From contig NC_090443.1 of NCBI RefSeq assembly GCF_031143425.1, positions 1,059,880,423 through 1,059,944,422 on the forward strand: 64,000 nt of DNA. Direction: 5' to 3'. Numbering within the stretch: position 1 is the first letter of the stretch; each line of letters starts with the position of its first letter. The stretch comes from Pleurodeles waltl. Lineage: Eukaryota; Chordata; Amphibia; Caudata; Salamandridae. Positions 55,762 through 64,000 of this stretch are shown piece after piece. Below the pieces are notes generated by a model that worked only from the letters and a program-made list of their open reading frames with translations, did not search any database and had not been told where the DNA came from. The position numbers and the translations under genes are program-made.

Positions 55762-58464
55762 TGTAGGAAAGTACCATCTCGCCTGGCATGTTACCCCCAT
55801 ATTTCACTGTATATATGTTTTTTTAGTTGTATGTGTCTCTGGGACCCTGCCAGCCAGGACCCCAGTGCTCATAAGTGTGCCCTGTATGTGTTACCTGTGT
55901 TATGACTAACTGTCTCACTGAGGCTCTGCTAATCAGAACCTCAATGGTTATGCTCTCTCATTTCTTTCCAAATTGTCACTAACAGTCTAGTGACAAATTT
56001 CACCAATTTACATTGGCATACTGGAACACCCTTATAATTCCCTAGTATATGGTACTGAGGTACCCAGGGTATTGGGGTTCACTACACATAGGTCACTACC
56101 TATGTGTAGCTTCACAATGGTAACTCCGAATATGGCCATGTAACATGTCTAAGATCATGGAATTGCCCCACCAATGCCATCCTGGTATTGGGGAGACAAT
56201 CCCATGATTCCACGGGTCTCTAGCACAGACCCGGGTACTGCCAAACTGCCTTTTCAGGGGTTTCACTGCAGCTGCTGCTGCTGCCAACCCCTCAGACAGG
56301 TTTCTGCCCTCCTGGGGTCCATCCAGGCTTGGCCCATGAAGGCAGAACAAAGGACTTCCTCAGAGAGAGGGTGTTACACCCTCTCCCTTTGGAAAAAGGT
56401 GTTAAGGCAGGGGAGGAGTAGCCTCCCCCAGCCTCTGGAAATGCTTTCATGGGCACAGATGGTGCCCATTTATGCATAAGCCAGTCTACACTGGTTCAGG
56501 GACCCCTCAGCCCTGCTCTGGCGTGAAACTGGACAAAGGAAAGGGGAGTGACCACTCCCCTGACCTGCACCTCCCCTGAGAGGTGCCCAGAGCTCCTCCA
56601 GTGTGCTCCAGACCTCTGCCATCTTGGAAACAGAGGTGCTGCTGGCACACTGAACTGCTCTGAGTGGCCAGGGCCATCAGGTGACGTCAGAGACTCCTTC
56701 TGATAGGCTCCTTCAGGTGTTGCTAGCCTATCCTCTCTCCTAAGTAGCCAAACCTCCTTTTCTGGCTATTTAGGGTCTCTGCTTTGGGGAATTCCATAGA
56801 TAACGAATGCAAGAGCTCATCAGAGTTCCTCTGCATCTCTCTCTTCACCTTCTGCCAAGGAATCGACTGCTGACCGCTCTGGAAGCCTGCAAAACTGCAA
56901 CAAAGTAGCAAAGACGACTACTGCAACATTGTAACGCTGATCCTGCCGCCTTCTCGACTGATTTCCTGGTGGGGCATGCTGTGGGGGTAGTCTGCCTCCT
57001 CTCTGCACTAGAAGCTCCGAAGAAATCTCCCGTTGGTCGACGGAATCTTCCCCCTGCAACCGCAGGCACCAAAGAACTGCATCACCGGTCCTCTGGGTCT
57101 CCTCTCAGCACAACGAGCGAGGTCCCTTGAACTCAGCAACTCTGTCCAAGTGACTCCCACAGTCCAGTGACTCTTCAGTCCAAGTTTGGTGGAGGTAAGT
57201 CCTTGCCTCCCCACGCTAGACTGCATTGCTGGGAACCGCATGTTTTGCTGCTACTCCGGCTCATGTGCATTCACCGAGGATTTCCTTCGTGCACAGCCAA
57301 GCCTGGGTCCCCGGCACTCTAACCTGCATTGCACGACCTCCTGAGTTGTCCTCCGGCGGCGTGGGACTCTCTTGTGCAACTTTGGGTGAGCACTGATTCA
57401 CTCCACTTCGTAGTGCCTGTTCCGGCACTTCTGCAGGAGCTGCTTGCTTCTGAGTGGGCTCTTTGTCTTGCTAGACGCCCCCTCTGTCCCCTCACGCAAT
57501 TGGTGACATCCTGGTCCCTCCTGGGCCACAGCAGCATCCAAAAACCCTAACCTCAACCCTTGCAGCTAGCAAGGCTTGTTTGCGGTCTTTCTGCGGGAAA
57601 ATACTTCTGCACGACTCTTCACGACGTGGGACATCCATCCTCCAAAGGGAAAGTTTCTAGCCCTTGTCGTTCTTGCATAATCCTCAGCTTCTACCATCCG
57701 GTGGCAGTTTCTTTGCACCCACAGCTGGCATTTCCTGGGCATCTGCCCACTCCCGACTTGATCGTGACTTTTAGACTTGGTCCCCTTGTTCCACAGGTAC
57801 TCTCGTCTGGAAATCCATCGTTGTTGCATTGCTGGTGTTGGTCTTTCCTGCAGAATTCCCCTATCACGACTTCTGTGCTCTTGGGGGAACTTAGGTGCAC
57901 TTTGCACCCACTTTTCAGGGTCTTGGGGTGGGCTATTTTTCTAACCCTTACTGTTTTCTTACAGTCCCAGCAACCCTCTACAAGGTCACATAGAGGTTTG
58001 GGGTCCATTCGTGGTTCGCATTCCACTTCTAGAGTATATGGTGTGTGTTGCCCCTATCCCTATGTGCCCCCATTGCATCCTATTGTGACTATACATTGTT
58101 TGCACTGTTTTCTATTACTATTACTGCATATTTTGGTATTGTGTACATATATCTTGTGTATATTTGCTATCCTCATACTGAGGGTACTAACTGAGATACT
58201 TTTGGTATATTGTCATAAAAATAAAGTACCTTTATTTTTTGTATATCTGTGTATTGTGTTTTCTTATGATATTGTGCATGTGACACTAGTGGTACTGTAG
58301 GAGCTTCACTCGTCTCCTAGTTCAGCCTAAGCTGCTCTGCTAAACTACCTTTTCTATCAGCCTAAGCTGCTAGACACCCCTCTACACTAATAAGGGATAC
58401 CTGGGCCTGGTGCAAGGTGTAAGTACCCCTTGGTACTCACTACAAGCCAGTCCAGCCTCCTACA
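55762..58464 (-). mobile_element. Solo long LTR (family 'TGTAGGA', copy 5), reverse orientation
   Basis: On the plus strand it runs TGTAGGAAAGTACC...CAGCCTCCTACA, the inverse of the other copies. A perfect 5-bp duplication ATACT lies at 55757-55761 and 58465-58469. About 330 bp present in the other copies is missing near 56080 (the junction joins 'ggtattggggttc' directly to 'actacacatagg'). With matching target duplications and no internal region it is a solo LTR or an LTR-only element. The open frame at 57560-58300 on the plus strand runs antisense through it and is not maintained in the other copies. Confidence 0.92.
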
Positions 58465-58469
58465 ATACT

Positions 58470-58679
58470 TATACTAGGAAGTGTTGGCAGCAATCTTGAA
58501 ACTCAGTAGCCAAGTCCTAGAAAAAAGTGCAAGGAAAAAACAGAAAAGGGGCCAAGGTACACACATCCTGACCCCCTTAGCTCTTGTGGTGGGGTCACAA
58601 AGGGTCCCCCCCCCCCAACCAGGCTAAAAAGCATTTTTTTGTTTTAATTTTAAGGCCAGAGCTGTGCTTCATAATGATA
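58470..58679. other. Spacer leading into minisatellite
   Basis: C-run at 58604-58616, otherwise nothing recognised. Confidence 0.4.
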
Positions 58680-59740
58680 AACCCCCTGGTGGGCCAAGTC
58701 CTGGGGGCATTTGCTGAAAAATGTGTGGGGTGGCACCTGGCCCAATACCCACTGCCCTGGGGACCACCACCTTTCAGTGGCTTTTAAACAATATGCGGGG
58801 AGCGTGAGCCCCCCGCTGCCCAAGGGAACACCACTTCCCCAGGGCTATAAATAATATGTGGGGGGCCAAGCACCCCTCGGGAGCACCACCTCCCTGGGGC
58901 TGTTCATAATTATGCAGGGGTCTGCGCCCCCCGCTGCCCAAGGGAAAACCATCTATAAATAGTATGCAGGGGTTCAAGCGCCCCCCTGCTGCCTGAGGGA
59001 TCACTACCTCCCCAGGGCAAATATATAAAAAAAAAAAGGGGGAACCCTAACCCCAGGTGATCACTACCTCCCTGGGGATTCTAACATGTTGGAGGGGGGG
59101 TTGCATGCTCGTGGAGCCACTGATGGCCCTGGGGACCACCACCCACCAGGACTGCCTCCTGCTATGTTCAAGGGTGTCCATCCCCAAGACATAGCTGTTT
59201 GCTGTGGCTTGGCTGCAGCTTTGAAGCTGCAGCCATGCCACAGCAAACATTCTGGTTTCTGACAAAGGGACCTGTCAAACAGGCCCACTGTAAAAAAACA
59301 TATCTTTCATCTCTGCTCCCTGCACACAGATATGCATGCAGAGATGAAAGGTTTGCTCCAGCAAGCAGGGAGCTTCTGTTAAAAGCAGCTGCCTGCATGT
59401 TGGAGCAATGGCATCGCAGGGGAGGCCTTGAGGCTTCCCCCATGGGTCCAGGTAGCCCATTAACAATAAACAAATAAAAATGTCCAGGGACCTCAGGGAG
59501 AGGCCTCGAGCCCCCCCCGCCCACCGCAGTCCCTGATAGCCAGTAAGGGGAAATTATGAAAAATATAAAAATGTCCAGGGACCACGAAGGAGGTCTTGAG
59601 GCTCCTCCCACGGTCCTTGAGAGCCCGTAAAGGGCTACTTATAAAATTAATAAAAAAACATGCGGGGACCGCGGGAGAGCATTTGAAGGCTCCCCCATGG
59701 TTCCCAGATAGCCCATAAAGGGCTTAAAAATATATTTAAA
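58680..59740. repeat. Degenerate GC-rich minisatellite with internal hairpins
   Basis: Recurring 'cctggggaccaccacc', 'cccccgctgcccaaggg', 'aataatatgcgggg' and 'tgtccagggacc' blocks at roughly 65-80-bp spacing, too diverged for an exact unit. Within it 59187-59249 is a near-perfect hairpin ('gtttgctgtgg...ccacagcaaac' around 'ctgcagctttgaagctgcag'), and 59303-59352 is another ('ctttcatctctgc...gcagagatgaaag'). Confidence 0.7.
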
Positions 59741-59747
59741 AAACAGG

Positions 59748-59815
59748 TGTATAGCTCAGTGTGATGGTCTGTGATTTTTACAATGAGCATCCAGGGTTCG
59801 AGACTAGTTGAACTT
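59748..59815 (+). repeat. tRNA-like segment (pol III boxes), probably SINE head
   Basis: Box A-like TAGCTCAGTGTGATGG (59752-59767) and box B-like GGGTTCGAGAC (59794-59804) at tRNA spacing, followed by an AT-rich tail. No matching acceptor stem, so it is a pseudo-tRNA or the head of a SINE rather than a working tRNA gene. Confidence 0.55.
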
Positions 59816-59939
59816 GTTTCTCTAATTTTTTTTAAAAGTAAAAATGTTTAAAGATCTTACTGAAAGGTGATCTTACTCTTTTTTATTTTCAAATTGTGGA
59901 GGAATATCTCATTCTAAGTATTTCATACACCAAAGCCTT

Positions 59940-60182
59940 AAAAACCCCGGGGCCCCCTGCACCTGTTCTCTACCAGCCTTTTCATGGCGGTCATGAAATG
60001 GCTGGAGAGAATTAGGTCGCAATCCCCAGGGCAGTGCCACCACCCACTGTAGAGATGGTGGTCCCCTCACCGCCCGACCACCAGGGTTAAAATATGGCGC
60101 CTCGCACTGCTGCATTGGCGGCGGTCCAACCGACATCCATGAACCTGGTGGTCTGATGACTGCCAGGTTCATAGTAAGGCCC
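59940..60182. mobile_element. Harbinger MITE fragment (right end)
   Basis: Contains 'cagccttttcatggcggtcatg', the 'gggcagtgccaccaccc' block and a right end 'gactgccaggttcatagtaaggccc' with TA-rich flank, like the ends at 7504, 25605 and 63766. The left terminus is missing. Confidence 0.6.
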
Positions 60183-60184
60183 AA

Positions 60185-60770
60185 ATTATTGAATTTTGGA
60201 GGGGTTAGATTTACTATGCCTACTCCAGTCACTGCAAAATAGGGAAATAGTGGATTTCAAAGCAAGCAATAGTAGGGAAAGCATTAGATTTAGGAGGGGT
60301 AACATGTCCTAATTCCGATTGAAACAGTGCAACAGTATTAAAAGTATTGGACTTTGGAGGGGTAAAATGTCTAATTCCCACACCAATTTGTGCAAAAGTA
60401 GGGAAGTCGCTCGGCTTACAGGGATGAAATTTGCTATTCTCTCTCCACACAACACAACAGTAGGGAACGTGTTGATTCACTATTCACTATTCACTATTCT
60501 CACTCCAAACAGGGCAACAATAGAGAAGGAATTGAGGAATAACATTTACTATTCCCATTCCAGTTGTCACAACAGTAGGGAAAGTATTGGACTTCATGAA
60601 GTTTATAATTACTATTCCCACTGCATTCCCTGCAAAAGTAGGGAAAACGTTGGATTTGGAATCGTGAGATTTACTATTCCCACTCCAAGCAGCACAAAAG
60701 TAGGGAAAGTATTGAATTTTATTGTTCCTACTGCAGCCTAAGCAAGAGTAGGGAAAGTACTTCACTTCAA
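60185..60770 (+). repeat. About 60-bp tandem repeat, roughly 9-10 diverged copies
   Basis: The phrase 'agtagggaaagtattgga' (variants) recurs at about 60-bp intervals (60265, 60330, 60390, 60450, 60570, 60640, 60697, 60750), alternating with 'atttactattcccactcca'. Frames on both strands here derive from the array. Confidence 0.85.
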
Positions 60771-60779
60771 ACATGTATA

Positions 60780-61424
60780 TGACACATATGAGTAACCCCA
60801 TGATGTAGAAAAAATATTAACCTATTGATTAAAAATTATTAATTAACATTAAATACATATATGTGCTAAAAAACTGAAAACAATCACTTTACAAAATGAC
60901 TATTCAAAGAAAAAAATAATTATCAATCAATATATGATTGTTATTCGATTATTAAATATTTACCTTGCCACCCTGAACCCATATAATCCTAGCAGCCTGC
61001 AGCTCAAATATAACAAAAAATATAACTATTCCATACCGTACTAGTTGGAAATACACTAAATAATTAACTAACAATTAATAATTAATTGTTAATTAATCAG
61101 TTCTAAATTGACTTCCCACCCTATACTTCTATATACCTAAGAGCCCCCAAATAACATATAATGAAAATAAATCAGTATTATATAAATAACATATTAAATA
61201 TCAATCTTATAATTAAATAATTCTTACTTATTCAGTACCTAATGAACTTCTAATCATATCCACCTACAAATCCAACAACCCGCTATGACACTATAAATTA
61301 CTGTTAATAAAAAATTATGAATCACATAAAACTACAAGCTATACTTTACAATTGCTAACATTTACATGAATACCAGTAACATAAAATTAATATATCAACT
61401 AAAACACAATAGTTAAAAAACAAT
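60780..61424. other. Very AT-rich spacer
   Basis: Visibly dominated by 'attaatta', 'aataatt' and 'ataaatta' strings; no gene, no clear period. Confidence 0.8.
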
Positions 61425-61918
61425 GGTCCACATTTATGGTGACCTGGCACCATTGCAATGCCACATTAGCATCATTTATTTACGCTAATGTGTTGTTGGA
61501 AGGATAAAAACGCCACTCCATATTTACAAAGTGGTGCAATGTAACCCCTTGCGCCAAATTATGCCTGTGCCAGGCATAATCTATGCAAGGGCGTCGTTCT
61601 GGCGGAAGGGGAGCCAAAAAATGGAGCAAAGGAATCTATAAGATTCCTTTGCTCCATCTTCATCATCATTTTTTAACGCCTGCTTAGTGCAGGTGTTAAA
61701 AAGAGCCTCCCATTGTGTTCAATGGGCCTCTGGTGCTTTGCAGGTTTAGCGTAAAACTGTTTGACGCTAGTCCTGCAAAGCTCCAGACTAGCACCAAAAA
61801 TGATGATGCTAGTCTCCCCTGACTACCGCCATGGAGCACCGTTTTTTAAATACGGCGTACACATGGTGGCGTTAGTGGGGTTCACTAGGTGCAGCGGCAC
61901 TTTTCATAAATCAGGGCC
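61425..61918. mobile_element. MITE, 494 bp, AAT target duplication
   Basis: Left GGTCCACATTTATGGTG and right CTTTTCATAAATCAGGGCC are imperfect inverted partners with AAT at 61422-61424 and 61919-61921. The interior has 'ccaggcataat', 'tagcgtaaaactg' and 'ggaatc..gattcc' inverted blocks like the MITEs at 24182 and 25617. Confidence 0.82.
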
Positions 61919-61921
61919 AAT

Positions 61922-62109
61922 ATTTTTAACCACTTTATTAGTGAAAATGATATTGGAAACATTGTTGTTATTTACAACAATATTACCTCTTGCCAACGAT
62001 ATTTGCACATCATGATATTTGTGTGTCATGATATTTAATTTCTGATATTTTAGTCTTCTGATATTTTTTAAAGAATATTTTGTCTCAATACCGATCCTTA
62101 ATCAAGTGA
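61922..62109. other. No recognised feature
   Basis: AT-rich, with repeated 'atgatatttt' short motif at 61990-62070. Confidence 0.5.
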
Positions 62110-62955
62110 ATAGGGATATTGTTCTGTCCTCACTCTGGCTCTTTTTCTCTCAGTCTGTCATGTTAGCCCTCAGTCTGCCCTTTCTTTCCCAAGTCTGCAC
62201 TCCTTCCTAGGTTGGCATATTTTCCTCCTGAAACAGCCAAACTTCTCCACTCTACCCATCCTGCCCACTTTCCCCTGGAGTCTGTCAGCTTTCCTTTCAT
62301 ACTTCCTACTTTGCTCCATTCTACACATCCTCTTCTGCAGGTTGCCCATGTTTCCTTACTCTGCCCATTTTTCTCAATTCTGCCCTTTTTCACATTAGGC
62401 TGCCTGCTTTCCCTCTGTCTTCATGCTCCCCTCTCAGTTTGCTTGTTCTCTTCCAGAGTCTGGACACTCTTTTACTCTTTCTTCCAATCTAATCAGTTTT
62501 ATCATGGGCTAGCTGCTTCATGTTTAGTCTGCAAGATTCACCTAAACTTGCCAGCTATCCCATCAGGTCTTCCCACTTTCCCCTCAGCCTGCTTGCTGTC
62601 TCCCATATGCCCTACTTTCCCGAGAGCCTACCCACTTCCTTCTTAGTCTGTCTGTTTTCCCCTGTCTGTCATGTCTTTCCTGAATCTGCACATCTTCCTC
62701 TTCGCCTGCCCTCTTTCACAGTCTCCCATTCTCCCTGACACTGCCTGCTTCTCTCTCAGGATGCCTGCTCTCCCCTAAACAAGCCATCTTTGACCTCAGT
62801 CTGCCGGTTTTCCACTCTCCCTTGAGTCTGCCTAGTTTGTCCCTACCCTTTCTGTCCTCTCATCCCTAGTGTGCTTTCTACCATTTCCTCAGCCTGACCA
62901 ATGTGCCTGTTTCTGCTTTAATCACTGTCTGCCTGTTTCCTATCTTGTTAGTTTA
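62110..62955 (+). repeat. Pyrimidine-rich degenerate tandem repeat
   Basis: The plus strand is overwhelmingly C/T, built from variants of 'agtctgcccactttcccct' at about 25-30-bp spacing for over 800 bp. Frames on either strand are by-products. Such strand asymmetry can adopt triplex (H-DNA) form; that is inference. Confidence 0.85.
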
Positions 62956-63225
62956 GGCCTGGGAATCACAGAGTGGGCGAGGAGGCATCAGAACCCCAGG
63001 CTGGCACATCACCTGGTAGTCATGTGATGGGTTCACAAATGGATAAGTAACGTGAAAGGTTTGTTATTTAGTTGGCATAGGGGTAGATAGTTCATCAATA
63101 TATTTAGAAATGCATAAAAGTGACAATATACACACATGGCAGGTGTGACTCAATTAACCTTCCACGCTAGCAAAGATTTATCGAGACAGACGTGAAGTGT
63201 CCTCTGCTTCCTTGTTATGGACATA
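62956..63225. other. No recognised feature
   Basis: Spacer ending in the ATA target duplication of the next MITE. Confidence 0.5.
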
Positions 63226-63766
63226 GGGGTCATTGCAACCCTGGCGGTCAAAGACTGCCAGGGCTGTTTTGACGGAAGCACTGCCAACAGGCTGGCGGTG
63301 CTTCCCATGGCATTACGACCGTGGCGGAAGCGCCGCGGTCGCACCGCCGGGACCGGCGGTTTCCCGCCACAATGGCCCAGCAGTTTTGCCCAGGAGATTA
63401 TGAGTCCCCCTACCACCAGCCTTTTCCTGGCGGTTTGAATCGCCAGGAAAAGGCTGGCGGTACGGGGAGTCGCGGGGGCCCTGAGGGCCCCTGCACTGCC
63501 CATGCCACTGGCATGGGCAGTGCAGGGCCCCCTGACAGGGCCCCGTGCAGCTTTTCACTGTCTGCCTAGCAGACAGTGAAAAGTGCGACGGGTGCAAGTG
63601 CACCCGTCGCACGGCCGCAACACCGCAGGCTCCATTTGGAGCCGGCTCCTGTGTTGTGGCCAAGATCCCCGCTGGGCTGGCGGGGATCTCCAAATGGCCG
63701 CGGCGGGGTGCAGCTGCATTGGCGGCCACCCAGCGGTCCGATCCTGGTGAGTGGCTGATGAGGGCC
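63226..63766. mobile_element. Harbinger MITE, 541 bp, hairpin string
   Basis: GGGGTCATTGCAACCCTGGC at the left and GGCTGATGAGGGCC at the right, with ATA duplicated at 63223-63225 and 63767-63769. Hairpin modules: 'accaccagccttttcctggc' with its partner (about 63410-63462), 'gcactgcccatgcc...ggcatgggcagtgc' (about 63492-63522), 'cttttcactgtctgc...gcagacagtgaaaag' (63551-63583), and 'gcgacgggtgc...gcacccgtcgc' (63585-63610). It is the sister of the MITEs at 7030 and 53300. Confidence 0.9.
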
Positions 63767-63769
63767 ATA

Positions 63770-64000
63770 ATCTCTACAATCCCTGTCTCTCCTACACATT
63801 TCAGCCAGCAGGTATCCCAGTCGCTAGAGAAGGATAATGCTGCCTGACTGCGGTGCAGAGGCTGGACCCATAGACAGGTGCTACTACTGCACGCTCATCG
63901 CCAACACTCCTGCAACTTCTTGAGCACTACCAAGGGCAATGCCCCAACTCACCAACCGTCAGCAGAGGGTGTTCAGTAAAGCTACCCACTGCTGGCATGG
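63770..64000. other. No recognised feature
   Basis: Sequence to the end of the window. A pyrimidine run then CACATTTCAG (63791-63804) resembles a splice acceptor, but no coding frame is supported after it. Confidence 0.4.

Noticed and set aside
57560..58300. 246-codon plus-strand frame
   Set aside because: It runs antisense through a solo LTR and is not kept open in the other copies of the family.
1..64000. A host gene or a wholly new non-transposon system
   Set aside because: Every long frame with recognisable motifs belongs to a mobile element. I found no conserved host exon pair, RNA gene or regulatory system beyond the elements listed.

Overview
The window looks like intergenic DNA from a very large, repeat-packed vertebrate genome, most probably a salamander or newt (inference). 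The reasons are back-to-back transposon copies, two nearly full-length PIF/Harbinger DNA transposons with many short Harbinger-type satellites, very long solo LTRs, Gypsy, L1, L2 and Penelope remnants, and AT-rich spacers. I see no host protein-coding gene and no bacterial-style operon. Almost every long open frame is either part of a mobile element or a by-product of low-complexity sequence.

Layout. 1-0.7 kb is the end of a long LTR. 1.5-2.5 kb is a Harbinger-like non-autonomous element. 2.6-3.6 kb (minus) is a dead Gypsy reverse transcriptase/RNase H. About 4.1-21.9 kb is a decayed endogenous retrovirus: a ~600-bp repeat at each end that I read as LTRs, pol from mid-RT through RNase H and integrase, then env pieces. 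It has been broken by a 475-bp Harbinger MITE (7030-7504) and by an 11.6-kb autonomous-type Harbinger (element A, 9487-21114). Element A has itself been hit by two copies of a ~2.9-kb LTR. 24-29 kb carries four MITEs and a Harbinger end fragment. 29187-37968 is a second Harbinger (element B, 8.8 kb) with clean ends and 3-bp flanking repeats. 38.4-41.6 kb is a minus-strand Gypsy pol split by an L2-type LINE. 42.3-47.6 kb holds L2, L1-like and other LINE tails. 48.7-53.1 kb is a Penelope GIY-YIG remnant split by a 3.9-kb LTR insertion, which contains a captured Gypsy pol fragment with integrase ahead of reverse transcriptase. 53.3-64 kb holds two hairpin-rich MITEs, a palindromic cluster of a dispersed repeat, a solo LTR in reverse orientation, minisatellites, a tRNA-like segment, AT-rich DNA, another MITE and a pyrimidine-rich tract.

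How the parts work together. The two Harbinger copies share one plan: a short plus-strand leader exon for the transposase near the left end; a minus-strand Myb/SANT-type gene lying in the large transposase intron; the transposase body; and a second, different minus-strand Myb/SANT-type gene between the transposase and the right end. The textbook Harbinger has a transposase plus one Myb-like partner, so a three-gene plan repeated in two independently decayed copies is the most interesting thing here. Both copies are dead: B has lost the transposase segment that should carry the last catalytic acid, and A has lost the transposase 3' end and the second Myb tail at an LTR insertion. The MITEs share end sequences and 3-bp target duplications with these elements and were probably mobilised by relatives of them.
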